This document shows positions 1 through 11,400 of a DNA stretch of 64,000 nucleotides, one piece after another (the stretch's first letter is position 1; each line of letters begins with the position of its first letter). The translations under genes were made by a program, and so were the position numbers. Location: the NCBI RefSeq assembly GCF_964355755.1, contig NC_092676.1, positions 23,170,288-23,234,287 on the forward strand, read 5' to 3'. Origin of the DNA: Antedon mediterranea. Taxonomy: Eukaryota; Echinodermata; Crinoidea; Comatulida; Antedonidae. The notes under the pieces are model-generated. The model saw only the letters and a program-made list of their open reading frames with translations, searched no databases and was not told the DNA's origin.

Positions 1-19
1 CGAATTTATTTATTTTCAG

Positions 20-3000
20 AGGTGTTGTTCGTTCTCAAAGTAACGCGGCATTCCACGACCCTTTCTATTGCCAAGACATCCCAATTGAAAATTGGAAAAT
101 AAACGACAGATGTTCGACAGACCCTATATTCGTCAAGGGTGCCCCAAATGTAAGTTTAAAATGTAAACACGTTTACAGAATCACAATATTTAATAAGAAA
201 GCAAATACTTCTATTATAACATGGTCGAATTAGTGTGTATAGTAAACAGTGCCTATAACATATTTGGGGTGACCTCACATAATAAGTGAGTTCCCAATTT
301 AACCAGAAAGTTTAGATTCGATTGCTTTTTAAAAATATTTTCTCTATTGACTTTTGCTATACAATTTTGAAATGATGTTCGTTATATGCTGTAATTATCT
401 TTACTAAAGCTCTGTCTACACTATCAAACAAGTTTGAATAGGGTAATGTGCCAAAATATGGTAGTGATATACCCAAATAAGGTAGTGATTTGACATCATC
501 AGGTCCATATATGGGCACATCACATTTTTGTCACAATAATAGTGTAAACAGCTTAACGTGTAATTTCACCATGTCTCAATTATACTTTTAGAGCTATAAA
601 TGGGTTTCTGGACCTTTATTTTTGTATTTTATCGAACGATTCATCCGGTTTATTCGTAGATATCAGACTGTTACAATTACACAGGTAAGATATTACTTGA
701 TAAGGCAAAAGTAGAGGTACGTCAGAATGCAAAACTGTAAAGTTGAAATAATACTGGTGTGCAAAGTTTTTGCGACGATATAGAGGGTGCTATAACATCT
801 ACTGTACAGAGCCATTTATTATTGGCTCTGTTTGTGTAACGTTAAGACAAAGAAAGTACTATCTTTGGCTTATAATATAGTAATAAGGGTAATAATGAAT
901 AGATTGCAACATTTTGTGTGACGATATAGAGGGCGCTATAACACCGTATTGTATCCCATTCATAATATCTCTGGTACTATACACAAAGATACATATTAAA
1001 TTATAGTGCTATCTTTGGTTAAGATAAGTTGTCTTTAAATATGTATACTGTTCAGTTAGTATCCGTAATTACATGACTAAAGGGTCTTTCACACCTGTTC
1101 CGGCACGATTTGAAATCAACGTTAATGTTTCGAAACATTGACGTTCAATTTCAAACCGTATCGGAACAGGTTTGAAAGACCCTTTATACGCGTACATTTA
1201 TGGTACTTTAATTGTTTCAGGTTGTAAATCACCCGTCTCGTGTTGTTGAGCTTAGAATGACGAAGAAAGGGTTCCGTATGTTACCAGGACAGTACATCTT
1301 TATCAAATGTCCATCGATTTCACATATCCAATGGCATCCGTTTACACTTACATCAGTGAGTACAGTAGGCCTAAATTGCCGTAAAGCTCTGTCTACACTA
1401 TCAAACTAGTATGGTATTGATATGCTTAAATACGGTAGTGGTATGACATCATCATGTCGATAACTGGGAACATCACATTTGTTTGTCACGTAAAGTTTGA
1501 TCACCCTCACAAACTCGCGGCTAGATTTCAAATTTTACAAAGAAAAAGATAGAACATTATGTTAACCTTAGCACTTAATTTCATATTGTTTAGGTCTTCA
1601 GCTCCAAACTAAGTTTCATGATGATAATACATATCAGAATAGAAATCTTACTCCCCTTCTGTTAGATTTGCATTGGCTATTTTAAATCGTTCTTTTGTAG
1701 TCGCCTGATGAAGGCTTCTTCAGCGTTCATATCCGTACTGTTGGTGACTGGACATCCTCCTTAGCTTTGGCTTGTGGCATTAACAGTGCAGAATCCGTAG
1801 CTGCTGAAGATCTTCCAAGGTATGTACGGTTTTACTTGGTTTGCTACTAGAATCAAAACAATCTAACAACAGGGCACTGCGCTCGCCTTGCCAAGATAGG
1901 AACTCGTAATAATCCTTTGATCTTATGTCTAGCTGCGACAAATAACAACAGTTCTGTACTATGTACATATTCTCCGGTGTTTGTTAAAATAAGAGGCGAC
2001 GTGAAACTGATCGTGTCACAGCCACAAATAAACCCGGAACTCAGCATCCTGTTGTTAGATACAGTCAAACTCTAGATTAAGGGTACATCTTCGAGATCGA
2101 ACAACGTGCCCCCTTAATAGGAACTTAATTGAATACAGTTGGTGTTTGTCATTATATTTCCCTCGTTAGTTTACAGGAAAGTGTCCTCTTAATAAAGATG
2201 TCCTCTCAATAGGTGCTTCTCAAAAGCGGTAATATAATACAGTACTAATCTAAAATTTAGGCCCACTTGTTTGAGATAAAGAACCTGGGTATAGGAATGA
2301 TTCATGTTTTTCAATACTTTTTCGGTAATAGAGAGAGTCTTCCATTGGGACTCACCATTGTTTAGGAGAAATAAACGAGGGAAAATTATTTAGTTTAGAC
2401 ACTACAAACTCCATGCATGCCTAGCCCTAATAAGGGGTACACTTTGAATCCCAAAGGTCAATTTATTTATATAAAATCATATAGATATCAAAACGTATGT
2501 ACTATTACCCTAATCAATTGATTTCTATTATTATTGTTTTATTGTTTATTTTAGAGTATCCGTTGACGGTCCGTTCGGAACGGCAAGTATAGATATCTTT
2601 GAATACGATGTTGGTATGTGTATTGGAGCTGGTATTGGTGTTACTCCATTTGCTTCCATCCTCAAATCAATCTGGTGAGCTAATTTATGAATAGACTAGA
2701 CTAGATCCACTCTAGTGAAGAGTGTAATTTATTGTGACGTGTATGATCTGGTGCTATTAGTAGTAGCTTATCAGGCCAACTGCGCCCTCTAAAAAGCAGT
2801 GAAAAGTTCAATCTTAACATTTTCCTATTTAGACCAGTAAAAGCATTGTTCAACCGGACAAATAAAATAGGTTGACATATTTCTAGATTCAATTTGACCT
2901 TTCCATCAAGCATTTAATTAAATGAAACTACTTATCTTTGAAGGAAGTTGGAAATTGTTCACATCGAAGTATGTTAAATAGTATTACAAACATGAGTTGT

Positions 3001-5841
3001 TTCTTTTATATCTTTGTATTGAATGAAGTTATAACGTTGGAACGTTGCCACTTCTCGACTTTCTTCTAGAGAACGGAACTTAATAATTATGTTGCATATT
3101 AAAGCCAAAAATCGGGGTAAATTGTGTAATATTTGTACATGTACATGATTTTTTTGGTCTACTTAGTAGACATGGTGATAATAGCCTATGATTCATTCAT
3201 ACATTGAGCCGTTTAATTATTGCAAAGAAAATTAACTGCAAATATAATTTAAGCTAATTGAGTGAATTGGAATATCGAATTGTCTTGTTAAGCATTTACG
3301 GATTGTGCAATAAATATAAACATTCCAAATTAGAGGGATTCTTTTTCGTTCTGATCCTGAGAATGTCAACTCACGGCGGCAGTACTGTCATGTATTTGAA
3401 TTGTACATCAAATACTATAAAGATTAAAATATGCATGTCTGAAAAAATTGCGTCGTCTGAAAAAATTGAAGACTAGTTAAGACCAAATATATTTCTAAGA
3501 TCTTGTTTTAAAATCATAGACCTATACATTGGAAGTCAATGGTTCTATATATTAGTAGAGGTCCACGGTTAGATCTTTTAAAGTTAAAACTTGTCCTGTT
3601 CCAAGCAGTTAATTATTAATTGTTCTATTTATTCGGAGAAAGTAACTCATTCATTTGTATGTTATTAAATATATAGGTACAGACTAAGAATCGGTGATAA
3701 AGATTTAAAACTTCGTAAAGTGTATTTTTTCTGGATTTGTCCCGACACAAATGCGTTCGAATGGTTTTCGGAACTTCTGTCCCGATTCGAAAATGATGTT
3801 TCAGAGTTAGGACTGTCTGACTTTCTTAACTACAACATTTATTTAACAAGAGGCTGGGGCTCAAAACAGGTAAATCCGTATATAATAATATGCTTATGTT
3901 TTGCATATCTAAAGCTGTTTCTACACTATTAACTAGTGTGATATACCCAAATATGGTAGTGATATTCCCAAATATAAACGTTATATGACGTCATCCATAT
4001 ATGGGAACATCACATTTTGTTGTCACATAAAGTCTGATAGTGTAAACAGAGCTTAATTAGGTCGTCCCAAATCGATATGTTATGTCCAATTTAAAGAAAT
4101 GTATCTCCAAATGTTATCTTTTCTATTCTTGTATTAAACTACTGTGTCAGATCTGACCAAATACCAAATACCAAATACCCAACTCCCTGACGAAAAGCTA
4201 CTCCACAGACTGTAGTTTAATAAAATTACAATCCTGTTGGTGCAGTACTCGCTGATTACTTGGGCTCGAATCTAACCACTAGCCATCAGCGCAAGCTCGG
4301 TGGTCTAGAGGTATGAACGCCAGTTAGTGATCTGGAGGTCGTGGGTTCAAGTCCCACCCGAGAATTACTTGCGAGTTTTTTCGAATGTATTCTCAAATGT
4401 ACTTCTATTTTTAGTTGTACTAGGTTGAATTTGAAACGAACATATCATGTTATAAATGCTAAATATGTTTACTTTTTGTTACTTTTTGTAATAGGCTAGA
4501 AATATATACCTGCATGAGCAAGATAATAAAGATCCGATAACAGGCCTAAGACAGAAGACACATTACGGTAGACCAAAATGGAAGGATATTTTTAAACAGA
4601 TCGCTTCAGATAATCCAGGGTTGGTCTATCAACATTATTTTAGTATATTACACGATAAAATGCTTTTCTAACTTATCTTACTATGTCTGTAGATACCTAT
4701 ATACAAAAAGAATATATGCTTATTGATTTTCATGAAAAAATCGATATATTTGTGACGTCATAAAATCTCGAGTTAGCTGTATCTTTAATATTGGCTGTAG
4801 ATTCATGCATGTTGCAAAGTTTTTTGCCAGTTTATAAGCGCGCTTTAAGTCATGCTTATTTCACGAGTGTCCATTTTGTTATAGTTTATAGTATATTTCT
4901 ACTTCACGTGATAATAATCAAAATGTTAAACAGAATTGTGGTCTTCCTGTCTCGGTGAATAACCAAAGAATGCAAAATACTTTCTTTTCCGGTTTTATTG
5001 ATTTAATATTATTCAATATTCTTAAGCATGTTTTGTTAATATCTTCAATGTTTATCTTTCACATATGAAAGTAATCCTTATATATCGTAAAAGTAAAATT
5101 CATTGAAAAGAAATCCGTAATAATTAATTTTGACCTAGACTACTCCTACCTACCTATCAGCGTGTGTCAGAAAGCAAAACAAAACAAAACGATATCTTAT
5201 CAAATTGGCAAGCTCTTACCAATATTTTTTTCAGGAAGAACAAAAAAGAACTTGTAGGCCTACGTGCCCTGAATAAAGACAATCGGAATAGGAAAATCCG
5301 TTTCAAATCCAATGCAGTTCCGTTACTGTTGTTGCTGTTGTCAAATCGACAGTGAAACACACCTTGAAAATAAACGTAGAATACGAGACGCAGGCGTACC
5401 ATACAATGATAAATAAATGCGATATATTCTTTGCTTATTCTCATTCGTTATTGCCAGTCATAAAACAACAACAACAAACAAACAACTACAAACTAAGTTG
5501 CTGCAGGAAACACAAAAGGGAACTAAATCCCTATGAAAAGAGCCAGTCTCACCCACTTACCGAGTAGTACATACAGATAAAATATAGCATTTCAATAAAT
5601 ATATCAGAAAATACAATATAGTTTCATGATTTAAACATGATTATAATAAAATTTTTGTTTAGATACACTTTCAAAATCCTTTTATGCATCTCTATGCTGT
5701 GTTTTTGTTGGCAGAATCGATGTAGGAGTGTTCTTCTGTGGACCTTCAGGTTTGTCGGACGTTCTTAAAAAGACAAGTCATCAACACTCTGGCACTGCTC
5801 AACAAGGCTGTCGATTCATCTACAATAAAGAAAACTTTTAA
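20..5841 (+). CDS. NOX: NOX2-type NADPH oxidase, C-terminal half (gene 1, partial)
   Basis: Eight exons: 20-149, 592-684, 1221-1355, 1701-1819, 2555-2674, 3677-3869, 4495-4619 and 5715-5841, giving about 346 residues in one frame with a TAA stop at 5839. Such enzymes pass electrons from NADPH through FAD and two hemes to oxygen, making superoxide outside the cell or in the phagosome. In order the sequence shows a last extracytoplasmic segment, a transmembrane helix ([19 protein letters not shown]), the FAD motif HPFTLTS, the nucleotide-binding stretch [15 protein letters not shown], the block [21 protein letters not shown], and the NOX2-like C-terminus NKENF. The heme-binding helices lie upstream of the window. 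Six of the eight exons have exactly the same length as, or differ by at most 6 bp from, those of the second NOX gene at 54.3 kb. The donor after 4619 (GTTGGT) is weak but is supported by the equal 125-bp exon length in the paralogue. AATAAA lies at 5941. Confidence 0.95.
405..556. mobile_element. MITE, family 'AAGCTCTGTCTACACTATCAAA', copy 1
   Basis: This lies in the first visible NOX intron. It begins AAAGCTCTGTCTACACTATC and ends TAGTGTAAACAGCTTAA, which are inverted copies of each other. Internally it has a ...ATATGGTAGTGATAT... block and a GGGCACATCACATTTTTGTCAC block. The same ends and internal blocks recur at 1383, 3911 and 57128. There is no coding capacity. Confidence 0.75.
1078..1188. 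repeat. Near-perfect foldback (hairpin) element
   Basis: The left arm starts AAAGGGTCTTTCACACCTGT and the right arm ends with its imperfect reverse complement, ACAGGTTTGAAAGACCCTTT. The two arms pair along almost the whole 110 bp, apart from a short centre near GTTTCGAAAC. It sits in a NOX intron, 32 bp before an exon, and looks like a solo foldback transposon. Confidence 0.75.
1383..1505. mobile_element. MITE, family 'AAGCTCTGTCTACACTATCAAA', copy 2 (truncated)
   Basis: It starts AAAGCTCTGTCTACACTATC just after a NOX donor site and keeps the internal GACATCATCATGT and GGGAACATCACATTTG blocks. The right inverted end is reduced to AAGTTTGATCAC. Confidence 0.7.
1845..2045 (+). repeat. Unclassified interspersed repeat (inverted copy at 56.2 kb)
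   Basis: This intron segment of NOX gene 1 matches, on the opposite strand, 56150-56335 in an intron of NOX gene 2. Shared stretches include GGAACTCGTAA, TCCTTTGATCTTATGTCT, CAACAGTTCTGTACTATGTAC-like sequence and GTGTCACAGCCACA. It has no coding sense and its class is unknown. Confidence 0.6.
2095..2235. repeat. Repeat with 'AGTGTCC-CTTAATA-GTCCTCTCAATAGG' blocks
   Basis: A decayed interspersed repeat in a NOX intron. Related sequence is at 57710-57870, where two tandem blocks read AGTGTCCCTTTAATAG and TGTCCCCTCAATAGGAGTTA. The class is unknown. Confidence 0.5.
3911..4054. mobile_element. MITE, family 'AAGCTCTGTCTACACTATCAAA', copy 3
   Basis: It starts AAAGCTGTTTCTACACTATT and ends GATAGTGTAAACAGAGCTTA, so both inverted ends are present. 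The internal GGGAACATCACATTTTGTTG block matches the other copies. It lies in a NOX intron. Confidence 0.75.
4294..4366 (+). repeat. tRNA-like sequence (degenerate SINE head or tRNA pseudogene)
   Basis: Both Pol III internal promoter boxes match the consensus: box A TGGTCTAGAGG at 4301 and box B GGTTCAAGTCC at 4344. The T stem (GTGGG/CCCAC) pairs perfectly. The acceptor stem pairs over only 5 bp, and the anticodon arm pairs CCAG/CTGG around an 8-base loop, so no anticodon can be assigned. The position inside a NOX intron and the imperfect stems suggest a retroposed tRNA-derived sequence rather than a working tRNA gene. Confidence 0.6.
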
Positions 5842-6070
5842 AAGCGATTGAAAATAGTCGAAACGACTGAAAACAGGATTACAATTTCAGTCTGGAACAG
5901 ATTAAACTGTTGGTAAAAAAAAGAATGTAAAAAAATGTCAAATAAAGATATATTTATAAAATATTTAAATGTAGAAAAAAAAATGTTATTGAAGATAAAT
6001 TTATGTAGGTAAAATGTTAAGCCCTATTATATAGTATATCATAAAACTCTCCTACGTCATTAATTATTAA

Positions 6071-6265
6071 AGCTTGGTTCCCACAAGCGACGCAACGTAA
6101 CGCAACGCAATCTACGTAACGTAAGCAAATGCCATTCTAATAATTGTGTTTTCCCCGCCAGAGTGAAATAAAACCTGCGATGTTTGCAGCATTATTGCGT
6201 CGTCGGTTCCTTCTTGTGATTACGCAATACAACATTTTGCGTCGATACATGATCTAGTATGAAGA
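6071..6265 (+). mobile_element. TTAA-flanked MITE (AGCTTGGTTCCCAC family), copy 1, right end decayed
   Basis: It is preceded by TTAA and starts AGCTTGGTTCCCAC. The body is rich in CGCAACG/CGTAACG and carries CCTGCGATGTTTGCAGCA and GATTACGCAATAC. The right end decays after TTTGCGTCGATAC. The 20 bases left of this copy match those left of copy 2, which points to local duplication as well as transposition. Confidence 0.75.
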
Positions 6266-7669
6266 CCTTATACAATATTTATTATACAATAATGCTCTGA
6301 TGGATCAAATGAACAGACTATTTATAAATTTGAATACGCCTTACATTTTGCATGGTGTGTGCCACGGTGTTGTTAGGCGATGTTAACACTAACGGGGTAT
6401 AGGCCATGGAGGCAATATACAGACATATTATAAATACACTTTATATTTCCTCAATGTATAGGCCTAGGCCTAAATTATACATTGGTTAGAGGTAATGCTA
6501 GTACTCATTGGTTGTGTATGTGTATTTTCTATGTTCTCAATGACGTCATATAGTGAATTGTAAAGGCCTATTATGTGAAAAAATAATTGAATGAACCGTT
6601 CCTTATCTGTGGTTTGATTGCTTAAGCGTTAATAAACCACGATCGAAAATCGAAGGACAACATTATAGGAATCGTGCCAATCATAATGAAACGGAAATGT
6701 GAAACCGTTTTTTGAACATTTTTTTTCTACAGCTCACTATGCCGGTCGGTCGGTTGGTCGGTAAACACTAACTTGAGCACGCGTTTTCAGCCATGCATTG
6801 ACTGTATACGCGTTACGCGTCGACGGATTCTAAATTAGGGTTCTAAAATGATTGTACAATTGTATATTATTTGATATTGAGTCTTTTCTATGATTCAAAA
6901 CTGTTTGACTAAAATTAGATTGCTTTAATTCATTTTCGATTACACTTTTAGTGTTGTTACGATTTTCTTTTTCAAGGAAATAATAATATCTTCAGGTACA
7001 ATCAACTATAATATTATACACTTTTATTAAATGTGTTATGTTATCATGCACGCATTTGCAATGATGTCCGCTTAATATGGGTTTCGTACTTTGTTTCTAT
7101 TTGTATTATCCATAATTTATATTTACCACAATTTGTAATGATAGGCATAGGCCTTATTCTGTTCTTGTTTTAGCCAAATTACATTATACGTAATAATTTC
7201 CTAACATGTTATTTTTTGTAACGTCTTTATTGTAACAAATGCATACAATAATAATATAATTTTGTTCGTGAGGCAAACCGGAAAGACTTAGGCCTACATG
7301 GATTATGAAAGCGGACCATGGCAAGGACGCAAAAGCGTAGGCCTACTAAATGTCAAATGTGTGCCCTAGATTCGCTACTATTTCAAAACTATAGTCCGTA
7401 ACTATACTGTGTAATAACGTACGTACAGTTTAAATTTTCGATGTGGTGCATGTCATTATTTGGATTTTTAAACTTCCGTAGTTGGAGATGGTTCAATTTT
7501 GTAACCTTGAGTTAGCAATATTAATAATGACATTGGCAATATTAGCCAACTCAATTATCTAATAAGTTAACGACGGAAGTTATGCGAATCTAGATCAGTA
7601 TAACGAAAAACTTTTTTTCCATATATGCTACAGTAATGTACAAAGCAGGCCTACGTCATTAATTATTAA

Positions 7670-7876
7670 AGCTTGGTTCCCACTAGCGACGTAACGTAAC
7701 GCAATCTACGCAACGCAAGAAAATGCCCTTCTAGTAATTGTGTTTGCCCCCGCCTGCGTGAAATCAAACTTGCGATGTTTGCAGAACTATATTGCGTCAT
7801 CGGTTCCCACGTGATTACGCAATAAACATTTTGCGTCGATACGTCGCTGCGTTGCGTTCTAGTGGGAACCAAGCTT
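7670..7876 (+). mobile_element. TTAA-flanked MITE (AGCTTGGTTCCCAC family), copy 2, complete
   Basis: Inverted ends AAGCTTGGTTCCCACTAG and CTAGTGGGAACCAAGCTT bracket about 205 bp, with TTAA directly outside on both sides. TTAA targets are characteristic of piggyBac-type transposases; assigning this non-coding element to that group is inference. The open frame on its minus strand is not a gene. Confidence 0.8.
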
Positions 7877-8495
7877 AAGATCTATTTAGGCCTAGCCTAC
7901 TAGTATATTACAACACGAATACTTTGCCCTGTCAATGTTAATGAAATACAACGAATATGTGTTTTTATTCGTGTTGACGATCATTATGTCGTCTGCTAGT
8001 CATCTCAATCCATAGCATTGCTTTTTGTTTCAGATATGCTAACATTTATAGGCCTAATGATGTAGGCCCATCTTTACTCTTTTTATTATGCATTGTCTGA
8101 GTAGATTCAACCCTTTTGGTGGTGGTTTCCTATATTAAAGTATTCATTCTTATTCATTTTGTTACAAAGCATTTGCACGATAGGGAACGGAAAGGGACTT
8201 CACCTTATGTGGACTCTTGTTTAATGTTACGTCGTGAAAGGAAATTATTTGCTTTTTACTACTTGATTGTAGAACTAGATACTACTATAACAACAACTCG
8301 TATAACACATTGAGTCAAATAAAATTCATGAATAATACATGAGAGTCGATTTTATTTCCTTATTTAATTTAAGACATATTCACTCCGATTTCGGTCTGCA
8401 ATCAATTAATCGAAACTCTGCAATTCGTTTAAAAGATTACTTAAAGACAATCGTATCAAGACAATATTCAAACTAATCAATTCGTTCAGTAAGCA

Positions 8496-11400
8496 ATGGC
8501 GACGTCAAATGAATACCGAGCAATACCCCAAGGTTGGTATATTTATTAATATACAACTAAATTTCTTGTAGACATGTACGCTCTTGCCTTATTTCAGTAG
8601 GCCTACTTAAGACCATAGTATTTACAGATCATTAGCGCAAATACTTGGTATGCGTACTAGACACATCGCAGCCCTTGCTGCATCGGCCTATACATTGTAT
8701 TATTTGTAAAAGGTCAATTTATTAGTTAAATAAGCGAATAGTAATTCTGTGTATAGGTTTTTGTTGTGTTATACTTATAAATTATAAGTAGGGCACCACC
8801 TCCACGTTATAAGTCGCATCTTTTTTTAGTTTCTAAGTCTATTGCCACTAACTATATAACGTGTCCTTGGTGTCTCTGACTTTGAATGATGTATCAATTA
8901 AAATAACGTTTTTCATATCATTTTTCTAATCCTTAGATATTTTGTCCCCCTGAAAAAAAATAGTCCAATTGGCTGCCAGGCAATGGGGTTGTGGTTGATT
9001 TTTCATTTTTTGGTGATTTCATGTGTGATTAACTTTTTCAAAATTACAAAATGTCCTACTCAAAAGTCTGATTTATTAATCTTCATTTTTTATGTTTTTG
9101 GGGACAATATGTCTTTAAGCTTATTGCCACATAATTTTACTAATAACAAGTAACGGATTTTTTAACTGTCGCTTTCGCTGTAGTGAGAACTAGGACTTTC
9201 AGTAAACATGGGAAAGATAGGCCTATTTCTATAATTCAACTATCAACAGTAATGTATAAAATCATGGATTGATATCCAAATTGCCAATTATGCAAGAAAA
9301 GTATGCACGTCATTATAAAACGTTTCTTTTTATAATTTATGATTTTAGATGATTCGTTTCGGGCACCAGTAGGCCAGGTAAGATACTTTTATTATACATT
9401 AATCAGACTTATTATTATTTATTTTCAACAAACATACGTATCATTGGAAGAGACATAGACCTATTACAAATAATAATTATTAGTGATACTCCGTGGAACT
9501 TCCAGGGTTCATCGCCCATAGAACGTATACTGTAGCCCTTATTCGGCTGCGTCACTTATTCGATTGAATCGCTAGGCCTACTCGATCGAATAGGCCTAAC
9601 AACTGCGTAATCCAGCCGGATCACTTATTTGACTGGATCTTATAATTCGGTCTCCTGCGACACATGTATGTATTTTCGAATGGATATTGATCAATCGACT
9701 GCGACACGTACTTATTCAGTATTCGACTTGATCTTATTCGACCTCCTGCAACACGTATTTATTCAGTATTCGACTTGATCTTATTCGATCGACTGCGACA
9801 CGTACTTATTCAGTATTCTACCGGATTATTATTTGATCGACTGCGACAAGTACTTATTCAGTATTTGACTCGATAGTATTTGACCTCCTGCGACACGTAC
9901 TTATTCAGTATTCAAATGGATCTTATTTGATCGACTGCGACAAGTATAAATAATCTTCATCTACGTGGACGTAGCTAATTCAACAACGTTTTTTTTTTTA
10001 TTAGACCGAAATCATAATTGCATTACTAAATAGAAGACGTATTTTTATTTTAAGGAAGCTACCAAACAATTTAAAGTAATTGAAAAAAAATTGTACCGAA
10101 ATAATAATTGCAGTCTCCTATTATTCCACTCAAGAACTTATTCGACTAGAGTGCTTGTTCGGGGTACACTTCACACTCGTTGACACTTCCGTTTCGAAAA
10201 ACGAGAGTTAAACGAAATTATGTTGTATTTTTGCTTCTACCATTTCCTCTATGCTTCTAAACAATGAAAATCTTATTACCTTTATTGTTTTTTTATTCTA
10301 AAACAAAACAGAAATTAATAATGAATTTAAAGTATCATATGTAGATATTACACAGCATAGGCCTATATAAATAAAATACGTCAATTATTGGCATTATAAG
10401 TAGGTATGTTGACTATCTGAACCATTACAATTACTAGAAGACGTATTTTTATTTTAAGGAAGCTACCAAACAATTTAAAGTATTTGAAAAAAAAAGGTAC
10501 CGAAATAATAATTGCAGTCTCATATTATTCCACTCACGAACTTATTCGACTGGAGTGCTTATTCGGAGTACACTTCACACTCGTTTACACTTCCGTTTCT
10601 AAAAACGAAAGTTAAACGAAATTCTGCTGTATTGTTGCTTCTGCCATTTTTTCCATGCTTCTACACGATGAATTTATCGTATTACCTTTGTTGTCTTTTA
10701 TTCTAAAACAAATAAACACAGAAATTAATAATGAATTTAAAGTATCATATGTAGATATTACACAGCATAGGCCTATATAAATAAAATACGTCAATTATTG
10801 GCATTATAAGTAGGTATGTTGACAATCTGAACCATTACAATTACTAGAAGACGTATTTTTATTTTAAGGAAGCTACCAAACAATTTAAAGTATTTGAAAA
10901 AAAAGGTACCGAAATAATAATTGCAGTCTCATATTATTCCACTCACGAACTTATTCGACTGGAGGGCTTATTCGGAGTACACTTCACACTCGTTTACACT
11001 TCCGTTTCTAAAAACGAAAGTTAAACGAAATTCTGCTGTATTGTTGCTTCAGCCATTTTTTCCATGCTTCTACACGATGAATTTATCGTATTACCTTTAT
11101 TGTCTTTTATTCTAAAACAAATAAACACAGAAATTAATAATGAATTTAAAGTATCATATTTTAGATATTACACAGCATAGGCCTATATAAACCAAGTACG
11201 TCAATTATTGGCATTATTACTCATCCGTTACATTACTGTTATAACTTAAATAGATCAGGTATTAGGCTACGAACTCCAAGAGCAAATCTTTGTAGAACTA
11301 GAAAATCCTTCGATAATGCAATTTTTAAATAGTTTTACATTTTTAAAAGTTTTTTTATTTTTAACGTTTTATCTTGTATTTTAATCTGTTAGGCCTATAA

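Larger units (their letters stand above)
5842..8495. other. Intergenic region between NOX gene 1 and dispanin gene A
   Basis: No gene is seen. It contains the NOX polyadenylation signal (AATAAA, 5941-5946), two copies of the TTAA-flanked MITE, and many TAGGCCTA palindromes. A tRNA-free stretch, 6300-7650, shows only AT-rich unique-looking sequence with a short GGTCGGTCGGTTGGTCGG run near 6742. Confidence 0.6.

Noticed and set aside
4294-4366. Functional tRNA gene
   Set aside because: Boxes A and B are good, but the acceptor stem pairs over only 5 bp and the anticodon loop has 8 bases; treated as a tRNA-derived repeat.
7666-7872. 68-residue minus-strand frame
   Set aside because: It lies wholly inside a TTAA-flanked MITE.
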